Assembly (NCBI GenBank): GCA_029881255.1 | Contig: JAOUMY010000003.1 | Coordinates: 395,865 to 459,864 of the forward strand | From: Gammaproteobacteria bacterium | GTDB taxonomy: Bacteria > Pseudomonadota > Gammaproteobacteria > S012-40 | Direction: 5' to 3' | Length of the DNA: 64,000 nucleotides | Part shown: one piece after another, positions 1 to 9,589 of the stretch | Numbering within the stretch: position 1 is the stretch's first letter | How the letters are laid out: each line of letters begins with the position of its first letter | Program-made: the position numbers and the translations under genes | The notes under the pieces: generated by a model | The model's input: the letters and a program-made list of their open reading frames with translations, nothing else | Database searches by the model: none | Told to the model about the DNA's origin: nothing

Positions 1-98
1 TTTAATTTTCTCGACTTTTTCTTAAAACGGCCGATCAAGTTAATAAGATTCGTATATTCCGCAATTGAATAAATCTATCCCTAAAGTGAGGTTTCAAT

Positions 99-344
99 AT
101 GAGCACATCCAAGGCAAGCGTTAGCAGCGTGGTCACCCTCGGGGTTATCAGCATAGCGCTGTATTGGGCCCTGTATTCCTATAACGAAGAGATACTCAAC
201 ATTGCCCAACAGGTACGCAACGGCGATAAAACCCTGTTCCTGGTGCCGATCGCGATTGCCTTCGTCTTCTCGTATGTCCACGGCGCCTTCACCGGCAAGT
301 TCTGGGACATGCTGGGTTTTAAGGCTGCGACCAAAAAGAAGTAA
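99..344 (+). CDS. Small two-helix inner-membrane protein next to TauE/SafE exporter
   Basis: Encodes 81 residues of unknown function. Two hydrophobic stretches are visible, at about residues 10-28 and 46-63, separated by a short polar segment, and the C-terminus ends in a run of lysines. This fits a small bitopic or hairpin membrane protein with a cytoplasmic basic tail. A GTGAGGT ribosome binding site lies about 7 bases before the ATG. The TauE/SafE exporter gene starts only 15 bases after its stop, so the two are almost certainly co-transcribed, and it may be an accessory subunit of that exporter. That role is inferred from position only; I do not recognise the family. Confidence 0.75.
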   Translation: MSTSKASVSSVVTLGVISIALYWALYSYNEEILNIAQQVRNGDKTLFLVPIAIAFVFSYVHGAFTGKFWDMLGFKAATKKK

Positions 345-359
345 TCGAGGAAAGCATCA

Positions 360-1436
360 ATGGAAATCATTAATTTTATAGATCTGACCTGGACCAACAT
401 TATTGCCCTGTTGCTGGTCGGATTCGTCGGCGGCATGGTCAGCGGTTTCATCGGATCGGGCGGCGCGTTTGTACTAACACCAGCGATGATGAGTTTCGGC
501 GCGCCAGGTATTGTCGCAGTGGCGAGCAATATGGCTCACAAGTTTCCAAAGGCCTTAGTAGCAGCGATCAAACGCAACAAATACGGACAGGTCGATATCA
601 AGCTCGGTATCGTTATGGGCGTCTTCGCCGAGGCCGGTGTATTGGTAGGCAAGAACTTCATGACCGATATTCGCGACGCCTTTGGCAACGTCGGAACAGA
701 CTTATATGTCTCGGCGGTATTCGTCGTGGTGCTGGCCGTTGTTGGCGGCTTTGTATTGCGCGATGCCATACGCAGCCGTCGTAGCGCCGATTCCCACGAG
801 GAACACAAAGCCGGCAAACTGGCGCTTTGGGTACAGTCGATACACATCCCTGGCACCATGATGTACTTCCCGTCGATCAAGGCCAAAGTCTCGCTATTGT
901 TCGTCGCGCCACTAGGCTTTGCCACCGGTCTGCTTGCCGCGACCATCGCCGTCGGCGGCTTCATCGGTGTACCCGCAATGATTTATGTGCTCGGTGCACC
1001 TGCCATCATGGCCACCGCTACAGAATTGGTTGTCGCTTTCATCATGGGTATGGGCGGTTCGATGCTGTACGCATGGGATGGATTTGTCGACATCCGACTG
1101 GCGATGATTATTCTGGCCGGCTCACTATTCGGCGTACAGGTTGGTGCAATCGGTACAACCTATGTAAAAGAACACACCGTCAAGTTTGTTATGGGCATCA
1201 TCATGGTCATCGTCTTACTGAGCCGTCTGATCAAACTACCGGTTTATCTTGATCAAATGCACTGGATTGCACCGCTTTCAGCAAACACGACGCAATGGCT
1301 CGACAGCGCAAGCTTTGTCACGCTGGTACTGGCTCTGGTAATCGGTGCCGTGGTGATACTCGGTGCGCTGTTTAAAGGAATGGCGGAACACAAAAAACAA
1401 CACGCGGTCTTTGTCGAGACCGGCGCCACGGACTGA
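360..1436 (+). CDS. TauE/SafE family anion (sulfite/organosulfonate) exporter
   Basis: A 358-residue polytopic inner-membrane protein of the TauE/SafE (DUF81) family, which exports sulfite, sulfoacetate and related anions. Roughly eight hydrophobic segments are visible in two halves. Each half begins with the family's glycine-rich signature (GFVGGMVSGFIGSGGA near residues 20-35; the GLLAATIAVGGFIGVPA region near 190-206). A hydrophilic, charged loop at about 140-165 separates the halves. The length is greater than the usual 250-270 residues because of this loop and an extended C-terminus. It lies immediately downstream of a small membrane protein, and a strong terminator follows it, so the two form a bicistron. 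The exact substrate cannot be told from sequence. Confidence 0.88.
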   Translation: MEIINFIDLTWTNIIALLLVGFVGGMVSGFIGSGGAFVLTPAMMSFGAPGIVAVASNMAHKFPKALVAAIKRNKYGQVDIKLGIVMGVFAEAGVLVGKNFMTDIRDAFGNVGTDLYVSAVFVVVLAVVGGFVLRDAIRSRRSADSHEEHKAGKLALWVQSIHIPGTMMYFPSIKAKVSLLFVAPLGFATGLLAATIAVGGFIGVPAMIYVLGAPAIMATATELVVAFIMGMGGSMLYAWDGFVDIRLAMIILAGSLFGVQVGAIGTTYVKEHTVKFVMGIIMVIVLLSRLIKLPVYLDQMHWIAPLSANTTQWLDSASFVTLVLALVIGAVVILGALFKGMAEHKKQHAVFVETGATD

Positions 1437-1464
1437 TTTCAGGTACTCTCACTACCAAATGTCT

Positions 1465-1489
1465 AGCGGCCTCTTGGCCGCTTTTTTTT
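1465..1489 (+). terminator. Rho-independent terminator of the TauE/SafE bicistron
   Basis: A perfect 7-bp stem (AGCGGCC / GGCCGCT) with a 4-base loop TCTT is followed by a run of eight Ts. It starts 29 bases after the exporter stop codon, which is classic intrinsic terminator geometry for the plus strand. Confidence 0.93.
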
Positions 1490-1524
1490 GTTTGAAAAAT
1501 TCGAAAATAAAACGGATGGGTGTG

Positions 1525-2361
1525 TCAGTTCGCCGCTGGCAACCACAATAACTTGGCACCCAAATGCTTATGAACCACACTCGCTATCAGGCCGTGCATC
1601 AAATAAGGCAGTTTTTCTTTTGGCAACTTCTCGCACTGCACACTGCCCTGCTGTTGAATACGTTCTACATCGCGCGACAACGACGAACCCTCACCACCTA
1701 AGACTGCCAGCGTTTGCAATAAACGGGTATTGGCATCGTCGATCGACTCCCATTCATAATTGCGCGTAATCACATCGGACAAACTGCTTTTGCCCACGCG
1801 TTCGGCCTTGCCGTGTAACTGAAAATGGCTTGAGGATTCAGTGAACGTAACAAACTCGTGTTGATAAACAACATCACGCACATCTAGCGCCGGCGTTCTA
1901 TCGAGCAAATCTCCACTCGCCAGGGCATCGCTGAGGTCTTGCCTGTCCAGGGTTGTGTGAGTTGTATAAAAGACAGGATAGCCGTCTTTTGCGAGTGTCG
2001 ACAAATTCTGCCACTGGCTGTAATCATCCACATTGCGACGCGTGGTTTTGTCGTGGGTACGAAAGGGCAGCTTGAATCGAAAATATTTCTCTTGCCACGT
2101 ACCCCATTCACGCGCCCCGCTCGAAGCCAGGTATTGAGACATGCGATATTGCAGAAAAACATGACTGCCCAGATGGTCGCCAAGACTGCGAAAGGGAAAC
2201 CAGGGAAAGAAGAAGGCGCTATCCCAACCGAGATCAAACACATTGATGAGCGACGGCATATGCACAAACACCCACTCGCCGTTTTGTTCGTATATACGAC
2301 GGATAATCGCGGTGTTTACGAGTTGCTGGAGTTGAGATTCACTAAAATTGGGTTCACTCAT
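1525..2361 (-). CDS. Uncharacterised 278-residue cytosolic protein
   Basis: Family not recognised. There is no signal peptide and no clear membrane helix, although an aromatic-rich patch (FFFPWFPFRSLG) occurs near residues 50-61. The N-terminus, about residues 1-50, reads like a compact fold with an aromatic hydrophobic core. A central region near 85-115 is basic and aromatic. The C-terminal part, from about 185, is helix-forming. The ATG at 2361 is preceded on the minus strand by GGAA at reasonable spacing. The gene is convergent with the TauE/SafE unit, sharing the short intergenic region that holds its terminator. It is transcribed alone. Coding is supported by its length and ordinary composition, not by homology. 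Confidence 0.65.
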   Translation of the reverse strand: MSEPNFSESQLQQLVNTAIIRRIYEQNGEWVFVHMPSLINVFDLGWDSAFFFPWFPFRSLGDHLGSHVFLQYRMSQYLASSGAREWGTWQEKYFRFKLPFRTHDKTTRRNVDDYSQWQNLSTLAKDGYPVFYTTHTTLDRQDLSDALASGDLLDRTPALDVRDVVYQHEFVTFTESSSHFQLHGKAERVGKSSLSDVITRNYEWESIDDANTRLLQTLAVLGGEGSSLSRDVERIQQQGSVQCEKLPKEKLPYLMHGLIASVVHKHLGAKLLWLPAAN

Positions 2362-2574
2362 GACAATTCCGTTTTTAAAGGCGGCGAAGCGACCCTGCTG
2401 GTTTGTTTACAAGTACCAGTATCGGCGGCATGAGATATTTTTTTACAATCCAAACCGTGCTTGGTCGACGGATACAAGAATCGCATGGATTAACTTGATA
2501 TTTTGGGGGCTATCAATGACCTAACGGTGTTTTATGTATCGAATGTACTCGGTGTATGTACGCCATAACACGAA

Positions 2575-4515
2575 TCAAACTTTGAATTGTCCTAATAATT
2601 GTTCGATTTTACCGGACATATTGCTCAACTTCTCGCCTTCCTCAGAGACTGTCAGCGCGTCGCTAGCGGCACTATCTGCATGTTTGCTCCAGCTACTCAC
2701 GTTGTCGTCAAGTATGCGCGTGGAGTCGATCTGCATCTCCGCCGCTTTTGCGGTGCTCATGGTCATTTCCGCGATGTGGCTGATAGCGCTAACAATGGCA
2801 TCCAGGACCTCGTCTGCATGGGCCGCTTTTCCTGCTGTCACCTGGGTATGCTCCAGGTTTACAGACATCACGTTTACCGCTTCCTGGGTACCCGACTGAA
2901 TATTGCTAACGACTTCTTCGATCTCACGAGTGGATTCCTGGGTGCGTTGCGCCAGTGATCTAACCTCATCGGCAACAACGGCGAAGCCACGACCTTGTTC
3001 GCCTGCACGGGCGGCTTCGATCGCGGCATTCAATGCCAGCAAATTGGTTTGTTCTGCGATGGCTTTGATGACCTCTAGCATCGCACCGATGTTTTCACTG
3101 CTGACACGCAAGTTCTCAATGACTTGTCCCGAGTGCTCCATATTGGTGGCCAATGTCTTGATTGCCTCGATACTGGCAGATAGCGCTTCACGTCCCTGAC
3201 ATGCCTGTTCGTTGGCGTCACGAGTAAATGAAGCCGTCGATGTCGCGTTTTGATCGATCTCGCCCGCCATGCGGCTCATATCAGAAATCGCCTGTGTCAC
3301 CGCCGCACTCTGGCTATGTTGTAAGTCAACGCTATTCTTTGCGGAAGAAGCTATATCGGAAAGGTGGCTGGAAGAAGCAGACAAATCTACAACTGTTTCC
3401 TTCACCGACTTGACGAGATGCTGGATGTGCTCAATAAACGTATTAAAGTTGGTCGCGAATGCACCAAATTCGTCATTCGATTCGACAGGTAGGCGACGCG
3501 TCAAATCGCCACGTCCCTGCGAAATCTCGCCCAACATACGGTTAACATTGCGTAGTGGTCGCGAGATGTTTTTCACCATATAGAAAGCAACACCGGTTGC
3601 CAAAGCGAATATCAATAAGGACACCACGAACACACTAAACAGGTGAGAATTGAATACACTGTTCAGGTGACTTGAGTCGGAAGTGATCATAACCACGCCC
3701 GCAGTTTGGCTACGCGCATCGGTAAACGGGTAGGTGGCGACGTGATAACCCACACCTTCGATATTCGCATTGCCCTCAAATACAGTGCTATCGCTTATTT
3801 CTGGACTGAACTGCTCCATCAATTGTTTGTGCGATGTTTCGTCAGACGACATGACATAGAACCAGTCACCTGTCGCCTGAAAGTGCTCCTCGACGCCTTT
3901 CTCGCCAACATAAGGGCGACTAATCCACATACTCACATTAGCCGAGGTCGCACGCTGAAAGGCGCTAACCAGATAGTCGAGTTCTTCGCCGAGTTCGAAG
4001 TGACCGATGACCTCACCATCAACGCGCACCGGCATAACCACGCGCAGGGAAAAATATTTCTTTCCCATCTCGATGCCTTTGCCTACCTCACCAGTCTCTC
4101 GCGAATGCTGATAGGTCGCATGTTTAATCGGATCACCGTATTTTTTTAGATTGTGCGCCCTCAGCAGCGAGTGGCCATCGCTCTTGATGAAATAGAAATG
4201 GGTGACCGCATAAAGCTTTTTGAGTTCTTCAAATTTGGGAACCGCGACCTCAATCAAGGCATCGCGATCTTCGGCGGCAAAAGCCTCGACGATTTCCTTG
4301 TCCCGCGTCAATATGCTCAGAAGTTTTTCGAAAGATACCGCATCTTTTTCCACCTGCTCCCAGAAGACTTTGTTATAGGTGGCGGAGCGGTCGGCATCGA
4401 GAATCTGGCGAGTCTTCTGACTGCCTAAATAGTTTGAAACCAACACCACCAGCAACATCGCAAATGCGACACCGACCACGAGGGACAATACCTTTCCAAC
4501 CACACCTGACTTCAT
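2575..4515 (-). CDS. Methyl-accepting chemotaxis protein with periplasmic Cache-type sensor
   Basis: A 646-residue transmembrane chemoreceptor. TM1 is at about residues 7-29, and a large periplasmic sensor spans about 30-290. Its motif [12 protein letters not shown] (about 117-128) and [15 protein letters not shown] (166-180) resemble double-Cache (dCache_3-type) ligand domains. TM2 lies at about 291-314, a HAMP domain at 315-368, and a cytoplasmic methyl-accepting signalling hairpin follows to the end. The hairpin tip contains the conserved [20 protein letters not shown], which contacts CheW and CheA. No C-terminal NWETF-like pentapeptide is present, unlike the receptor near 58 kb. It is a single gene with no che genes beside it, so it presumably feeds a kinase encoded elsewhere. 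The ligand is unknown. Confidence 0.93.
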   Translation of the reverse strand: MKSGVVGKVLSLVVGVAFAMLLVVLVSNYLGSQKTRQILDADRSATYNKVFWEQVEKDAVSFEKLLSILTRDKEIVEAFAAEDRDALIEVAVPKFEELKKLYAVTHFYFIKSDGHSLLRAHNLKKYGDPIKHATYQHSRETGEVGKGIEMGKKYFSLRVVMPVRVDGEVIGHFELGEELDYLVSAFQRATSANVSMWISRPYVGEKGVEEHFQATGDWFYVMSSDETSHKQLMEQFSPEISDSTVFEGNANIEGVGYHVATYPFTDARSQTAGVVMITSDSSHLNSVFNSHLFSVFVVSLLIFALATGVAFYMVKNISRPLRNVNRMLGEISQGRGDLTRRLPVESNDEFGAFATNFNTFIEHIQHLVKSVKETVVDLSASSSHLSDIASSAKNSVDLQHSQSAAVTQAISDMSRMAGEIDQNATSTASFTRDANEQACQGREALSASIEAIKTLATNMEHSGQVIENLRVSSENIGAMLEVIKAIAEQTNLLALNAAIEAARAGEQGRGFAVVADEVRSLAQRTQESTREIEEVVSNIQSGTQEAVNVMSVNLEHTQVTAGKAAHADEVLDAIVSAISHIAEMTMSTAKAAEMQIDSTRILDDNVSSWSKHADSAASDALTVSEEGEKLSNMSGKIEQLLGQFKV

Positions 4516-4680
4516 ATAAAAAACCGGCTAACTGATTAATAAGTAACAGTATCGGCCCACAGCTACATTTTTATACATTTTAATCCGTGTCTTACTCGCC
4601 ACTTTTGCCTTTTAATTCAAATATGTCGTCGTACGCTTTGATTCAGAAACTCTACGTCAACCGGCGTTATACTTACGCCA

Positions 4681-5286
4681 ATGAAACCGTCTTACTACAC
4701 ACCCAAGAGCTTTCTCGAAACCAGTATCGAGGTCAAGAAAAGCCGCTTTATTGCGCGAGCGGCCAAGGTACGCGACAAGGCCGAAGCCAAGACCTTTATC
4801 GATCAGGCCCGACGCGACTTTCCCGATGCCCGTCATCATTGCTGGGCCTATCTCCTGGGCAACCCTCACGCCGCCTGTAGCGCCGCCATGAACGACGACG
4901 GCGAGCCAGGGGGTACCGCCGGCAAACCCATACTCAACGTCATCCAGCACAAACACATCGGCGACATCATGGTGGTGGTGATCCGCTATTTCGGTGGTAT
5001 CAAGCTCGGTGCAGGTGGTTTGGTGCGGGCATATAGCTCGGCGGCCGAGGCCGTAGTGTCAGGCCTGGCGCTGGAGGAACACCGGGCCAGGGTGGAATTG
5101 CAGTTGTACGCGGATTTTCAGCAGGAGCAGTTTGTTCGCCACCTTCTTAGCGGCGTGAACGGAGAAGTATTGGCAACACACTATGGCGAGGGTGTGGAGA
5201 TCCATATCAGTATCGAAGAACCGCATCAGGCCAGCTTTTTACTTGAATGCAATCAACGTGGTATCCGACTTAAAGATGCCGATTAG
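4681..5286 (+). CDS. yigZ: IMPACT/YigZ family protein
   Basis: A 201-residue protein of the UPF0029/IMPACT family, related to E. coli YigZ and the N-terminal domain of eukaryotic IMPACT. The cellular role in bacteria is poorly defined; a proteolytic or RNA/translation-linked role has been proposed. The family core is clear: MNDDGEPGGTAGKPIL at about residues 70-85, followed by VVVIRYFGGIKLGAGGLVRAY at about 98-118. The C-terminal part matches the DUF1949 EF-G-like ferredoxin fold seen in YigZ. The length (about 200 residues) is normal. It is divergent from the chemoreceptor at 4515 and precedes the tetR-type gene by about 100 bases, with its own promoter in between. Confidence 0.9.
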   Translation: MKPSYYTPKSFLETSIEVKKSRFIARAAKVRDKAEAKTFIDQARRDFPDARHHCWAYLLGNPHAACSAAMNDDGEPGGTAGKPILNVIQHKHIGDIMVVVIRYFGGIKLGAGGLVRAYSSAAEAVVSGLALEEHRARVELQLYADFQQEQFVRHLLSGVNGEVLATHYGEGVEIHISIEEPHQASFLLECNQRGIRLKDAD

Positions 5287-5320
5287 CCCTTGCAGCTAGG
5301 CCCATTATAAAAATCCCGTC

Positions 5321-5349
5321 TTGACATCTAAAGCCATAGTGTCTACAAA
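5321..5349 (+). promoter_or_regulatory. Sigma-70 type promoter of the TetR-family regulator
   Basis: A perfect -35 box TTGACA at 5321-5326 is followed by a 17-bp spacer and a -10-like TACAAA at 5344-5349. The proposed operator overlaps the -10 and the probable start point, which would suit autorepression. Confidence 0.6.
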
Positions 5350-5369
5350 TAGAACGAGCGTTCGATTTA
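5348..5369. promoter_or_regulatory. Putative TetR operator, copy 1 (autoregulatory)
   Basis: Contains the perfect palindrome GAACG-AG-CGTTC (5352-5363) inside a 22-bp block. The same block recurs, with 18 of 22 positions identical, at 6072-6093 just before the RND exporter gene. Shared consensus of the core: RAAYG-NN-CRTTY. Position over the promoter of the regulator suggests autorepression. Confidence 0.65.
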
Positions 5370-5383
5370 AATGAAGTTGGTAT

Positions 5384-6010
5384 ATGGCACCTAAAGTCAC
5401 CGAAGAACACCTGGAAGCCCGCCGCGAGCAGATACTCGGGGCCGCGATTGCCTGTTTCGCCGAGAAAGGCTTTCACAAGACGTCGATGAAGGATATCTGC
5501 AATAAATCGCAGCTCAGTCCGGGGGCCGTCTATCATTATTTTGAAAGCAAGGATGACATCGTAGAGGCCGTCTGCCGCATGGGCGAAGAGCAGAACAGCG
5601 CGCTATTCGAACAGACGCGCAAACTCGGCGGCAGTATGCGCGAGCAGGTCGAGTTCAACCTCGGCGGCTATCTCCAGATGCTCAAGGACCCACTGGCCGA
5701 GACCTATCTCAAGGCCGACATCATGTTTCACGCCGAGGTGCTTACCAACGAACGGCTGCGTGAATCAGGCAAGCGCAATTACGAGACCATACTTGGCCAT
5801 CTGCAACAGGTGGTGGAAAGCTGGCAGCGTGAAGGACATGCCAATAAAGCCCTCGACCCAAGAGCCACAGCGCAGGTGCTATTTGCCACGGTCAATGGCA
5901 TCGGCTTTCAGAAACTCATCGATCCAGATATGGATCTGGACAAGTATTTTCAATCGCTCAGTGCAATCATCATGGGCGATCTTACCCGGCTCAAGGACGG
6001 CGCCGGGTAA
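5384..6010 (+). CDS. TetR/AcrR-family transcriptional repressor
   Basis: A 208-residue regulator. The N-terminal TetR helix-turn-helix covers about residues 14-62, with the characteristic AIACFAEKGFHKTSMKDIC and SPGAVYHYFESKDDIVEAV segments. The C-terminal ligand-binding and dimerisation region, about 70-205, is helical and variable as usual. It lies 124 bases upstream of a three-gene export operon and is in the same orientation. A palindromic element occurs both over its own promoter and before that operon, so it most likely represses itself and the exporter in response to a hydrophobic effector. The effector identity is not deducible. The first ATG gives the normal family length. Confidence 0.92.
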   Translation: MAPKVTEEHLEARREQILGAAIACFAEKGFHKTSMKDICNKSQLSPGAVYHYFESKDDIVEAVCRMGEEQNSALFEQTRKLGGSMREQVEFNLGGYLQMLKDPLAETYLKADIMFHAEVLTNERLRESGKRNYETILGHLQQVVESWQREGHANKALDPRATAQVLFATVNGIGFQKLIDPDMDLDKYFQSLSAIIMGDLTRLKDGAG

Positions 6011-6071
6011 CAGGTTTCTCCCGTATTCGTGTTTTACTCAAGAAAAAAGATAAGATTTTCACAGCAACTTA

Positions 6072-6093
6072 AATAAAACGGTCATTCGATTTA
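6072..6093. promoter_or_regulatory. Putative TetR operator, copy 2 (RND operon)
   Basis: A 22-bp block 18/22 identical to the element at 5348-5369, with core AAACG-GT-CATTC matching the palindromic consensus RAAYG-NN-CRTTY. It lies 42 bases before the exporter start codon and is probably bound by the product of the upstream tetR-type gene. Confidence 0.6.
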
Positions 6094-6134
6094 CTGAGAA
6101 TTAAACAACTTAACGCCGCTTTCGGAGGCACAAC

Positions 6135-8714
6135 ATGAAAAATCTGCTCACCCACCTCAGTCTCTTTTTCGAGACTATTCCGGATCGTGTGCGCCGTGGG
6201 CGCTGGCTATTCTGGACAGCCTTTATTTTGGTGTTGGCAGGTTATGGCTCAGGCGCCGGGCGCTTCCAACTCGACCTCACAGACGAGGGTTTCTTCAGTA
6301 AAGATGACCCGGTACGGGTGGCCTTTAATCAGTTTCGCGCCCAATTCGGTGGCAATGACGACATCTACATCGTCTACAAACCCAAAGACGGCGACGTATT
6401 TTCTGAGGCCTCATTGACGGCTGTGCGTGGGCTACAGGAAGAGCTGCTCAATTATCGATTACAGCTGGCGCCAGGACAAAGCTCACCGCTGGATCATGTG
6501 CTCGATGTCAAAACCATCGTCAATACCAGCTACCTGCAGGCATCAACCGATGCCCTGATTTCACGTCAGTTTATCGGTGAAGATATTCCTTCGAATCAGC
6601 AAGCCCTGGAAGAGATCCGTCGCGCCGCGCTTGCCCATCCCGACTATCCGCTGTTGTATGTGTCGAAAGACACCAGCTATGGCGGGATCATGATACGCAC
6701 CGATCTTGGCAGCAAACCGGTAGTCCAGGCTGGGCAACAGGACGAAAGCCCGTTAACACTGGATGATCTGGATGTCAGTCTCGACGCGCTGGATATTACT
6801 GACGCAGTAAGCAGTAAACCGCCTTCAGACTTACCTACCAATCCCGAGTTCGAATTTGTCGATCCCAAACAATACGTCGAACTTTTTCACACCATTGAAA
6901 GCTATCTCGATAAACCACAGTATCGTGAGCACCTGCAGTTTCATCCCGTTGGGAATGCTGTTGTGCACACCTATGTCATGGACGTGATGTTCGAACAGAT
7001 CAATAACGTGATGGGCTTTTCCGTTCTGCTCATTATCCTGATGTTGTGGGTGCTGTTTCGCTCCGCGTCTTCGGTTATATGGCCGGTTGTGATTATTGGC
7101 TCCGCATCGCTGCTAACCTTAGCCACACTCGGCTGGTTTGAGTTGCGTATGAACATGATGGTCAACATCACAATATTTCTGGTACTGGTGGTTGGTGTCG
7201 CGGACTCAGTGCACCTGCTCTCCGGCTATATCTATTTTCGCAATCACGGTCAGGCGCATGAACAGGCCTTGCGTTCTGCCTACCGCAATGCGGGCACCGC
7301 GATTTTGTTAACCAGCGTCACCACCGCGATGGGTATGCTGGCGCTGTTTATGGTGCCCATCGACGCGATACAGATTTTTGGTTTTTCTGCCGCGGTCGGG
7401 GTGATGTTTGCCTTTGTCGTATCGGTAATCATGCTGCCATTGATGCTGGATATCTGGCGTCCGTATAAAAAACTCGATGCCAGCGAAGGCGACATCGACA
7501 CCGCACGTCACCACATCATTCAACGTGTATTGCGCCGGGTCGAACACTATAGCCATGCGCGGCCGGGACTCAATATCGCTTTGTTCACCGTGTTGCTTGT
7601 CGTATTCGCCTTTGGACTGAGCAAGATAGAAGTCGACTCAAATCCCATGAGTCTGTTTGACCCGGAAGTATCCATCGTTAAGGATTTCCGTCTGGTCGAT
7701 GACAATATGGGCGGTACCCAAAACGTCGAAGTCATGATCGATATGGGCAGAGAAAACGGTTTGAAAGACCCAGTTGTCCTGAACGCCATGCAAGGCTATC
7801 AGGAATTCCTGGTACAGGCTTTCCCCGATGAGGTGATACGCACTAACTCCTTAGTCAATATCGTGCGCGATTCCAATAAATCGCTGAATGGAGGGCGTTC
7901 GGATTTTTATGTGATACCACAAGATCCGCGTGTGCTCGATCAAACATTGTTTCTGTTTAATAACGCCAATCCCTCGGACAGACGTCTGGTGGTCTCCGAC
8001 GATTATCGTCTGGCGCACATCAGCGCGAGTTTTGCCAATGTTGGGTCGAAACGCTATATCGAAGTCCTGAACGCAATTGAGCCCGAACTGGAAACCTTGT
8101 TCGAACCCTTGCGTGCGCAATATCCTTCCATGAAGATCACCTTGACCGGCGGCATGACGATATACGCCAAACTGCTCGATATGTTGAGCTGGTCCCAGGT
8201 GAAAGGTTTTGGCCTCGCCCTGTTGATGATTACGGTGTTGCTGTTTGTTGTGTTTTCGTCTTACAAGCTGGGCTTGATCGCTATTTATCCTAACATTTTC
8301 CCGCTGGTGGTGATGTTTGGTTTGATGGGGTATCTCGGTATCGCGCTAGACGTCGACACGCTTATCGTCGCACCTTTGATGATTGGTATCGTGGTAGACG
8401 ACACCATACACTTTATGAATCATTATCGCGCTGAAGTACAAAAACACGGTGATGTGTATAAAGGTATACAGATCGCTTTCCGCGAAGTTGGGCAGGCGAT
8501 CGCCTTTACCTCCATCATACTGGCGGTGTCTTTTCTGGCCATGGCCTGGCTCGATCATCAGGGCCTGAAGAATTTCGGCATACTGAGCTCGATCACTATC
8601 ATTACAGCCTTGCTGGCGGAACTGTTTCTGTTGCCCGCCCTGTTAGTGAAAATGAATGCCGACATGGGAAAACAAACGCGCACCGGGGCATCACCGGCAG
8701 GCGCTACCGTATAG
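6135..8714 (+). CDS. RND-superfamily exporter (MMPL/COG1033 type)
   Basis: An 859-residue inner-membrane transporter with the duplicated RND plan. TM1 lies at about residues 24-40, a periplasmic loop follows, and TM2-6 form a bundle at about 290-435. The second half has TM7 near 480-497, a second periplasmic loop, and TM8-12 at about 690-840. The motifs GVADSVHL in the first half and GIVVDDTIHF in the second are typical of the hydrophobe/lipid-exporting COG1033 branch, not of drug-efflux AcrB proteins. No membrane-fusion protein gene is nearby. Instead, a LolA-like periplasmic protein and an outer-membrane barrel follow, suggesting lipid or lipid-like cargo moved across the envelope. A GGAGG ribosome binding site precedes the ATG. 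Confidence 0.9.
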   Translation: MKNLLTHLSLFFETIPDRVRRGRWLFWTAFILVLAGYGSGAGRFQLDLTDEGFFSKDDPVRVAFNQFRAQFGGNDDIYIVYKPKDGDVFSEASLTAVRGLQEELLNYRLQLAPGQSSPLDHVLDVKTIVNTSYLQASTDALISRQFIGEDIPSNQQALEEIRRAALAHPDYPLLYVSKDTSYGGIMIRTDLGSKPVVQAGQQDESPLTLDDLDVSLDALDITDAVSSKPPSDLPTNPEFEFVDPKQYVELFHTIESYLDKPQYREHLQFHPVGNAVVHTYVMDVMFEQINNVMGFSVLLIILMLWVLFRSASSVIWPVVIIGSASLLTLATLGWFELRMNMMVNITIFLVLVVGVADSVHLLSGYIYFRNHGQAHEQALRSAYRNAGTAILLTSVTTAMGMLALFMVPIDAIQIFGFSAAVGVMFAFVVSVIMLPLMLDIWRPYKKLDASEGDIDTARHHIIQRVLRRVEHYSHARPGLNIALFTVLLVVFAFGLSKIEVDSNPMSLFDPEVSIVKDFRLVDDNMGGTQNVEVMIDMGRENGLKDPVVLNAMQGYQEFLVQAFPDEVIRTNSLVNIVRDSNKSLNGGRSDFYVIPQDPRVLDQTLFLFNNANPSDRRLVVSDDYRLAHISASFANVGSKRYIEVLNAIEPELETLFEPLRAQYPSMKITLTGGMTIYAKLLDMLSWSQVKGFGLALLMITVLLFVVFSSYKLGLIAIYPNIFPLVVMFGLMGYLGIALDVDTLIVAPLMIGIVVDDTIHFMNHYRAEVQKHGDVYKGIQIAFREVGQAIAFTSIILAVSFLAMAWLDHQGLKNFGILSSITIITALLAELFLLPALLVKMNADMGKQTRTGASPAGATV

Positions 8715-8725
8715 GAGAGAATAAA

Positions 8726-9589
8726 GTGAAGAAATTTATATCTATCGTTTTTTTGAGTTTTCTGATCAGTCCGATCACGTATGCCCAGAGCGCGCGCGAC
8801 ATCGTACAACAGGCCAACGATAGGGACGACGGAAAATCGCAGTTCTCACGACAGACGATTGCTACCTGTAAATACGCGATCAAAGATCGCCGTATTAGCT
8901 GTGTCGAATCACCGCGCAGAAAAACGCTTGAGGCCGTCAGCAAAGACTATGGCAAACGCGGTAAAGACAAAAAGTCGGTAATGATTATCCTCGAACCACC
9001 ATCAGAGCGGGGCATCGGATTCTTGCAGTTCGACTATGACGAAGCTGGCAAGGACTCCGATCAGTGGATGTATTTGTCTGCATTGGGCAAGGTTAAGCGT
9101 GTGGTGTCTGGCGACGAGGACGCGCCCAAAACCGGCACCTTATTCGGGTCTGAGTTCAGCTACGAAGATACCGAGCAGCGACACATCGATGACTTCACCT
9201 ACACCATCGTGAAAGAAGAAAGCTACCAGGGACGCGACTGTTGGGTCATCGAGTCCAGACCCACCGCGAGTTACGCGCGCAAAAGCAATTACTCGCGCTC
9301 GGAACAGTGGATAGACAAGGAACGCTTGCTCATGCTCAAGGCCAATATGTATGACAGACGCGGGCAACTGATCAAACAAATGGTGCAGACCGATTTTGTG
9401 CAACAAGACGGTATCTGGATAGCGCGCAAGATGAATATGAATAACGTGCAGAGCCAGCGCATCAGCACCATGAAACTGGAAAACATCGCATTGAATATTC
9501 CGGTCGAAGACCAGCTGATGTCGCAGCGAACCTTGACCGATGGCGTGTTTCGCGAACAACGTCTGTCGACACTGAGAAGCACTAAATGA
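8726..9589 (+). CDS. Periplasmic LolA-like outer membrane lipoprotein-sorting family protein
   Basis: A 287-residue secreted protein with a clear Sec signal peptide, cleaved after the ITYAQ region near residue 21. The mature part resembles the LolA_like family annotated as outer membrane lipoprotein-sorting protein. Examples are the LEPPSERGIGFLQFDYD and DQWMYLSALGKVKRVVSGDE segments at about 88-130, and the GSEFSYEDTE motif near 140. Members of this family are regularly encoded beside COG1033 RND exporters and are thought to carry hydrophobic cargo through the periplasm. The gene starts 11 bases after the exporter stop, and its own stop overlaps the next start (ATGA), giving tight translational coupling. 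The cargo is unknown. Confidence 0.87.
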   Translation: MKKFISIVFLSFLISPITYAQSARDIVQQANDRDDGKSQFSRQTIATCKYAIKDRRISCVESPRRKTLEAVSKDYGKRGKDKKSVMIILEPPSERGIGFLQFDYDEAGKDSDQWMYLSALGKVKRVVSGDEDAPKTGTLFGSEFSYEDTEQRHIDDFTYTIVKEESYQGRDCWVIESRPTASYARKSNYSRSEQWIDKERLLMLKANMYDRRGQLIKQMVQTDFVQQDGIWIARKMNMNNVQSQRISTMKLENIALNIPVEDQLMSQRTLTDGVFREQRLSTLRSTK

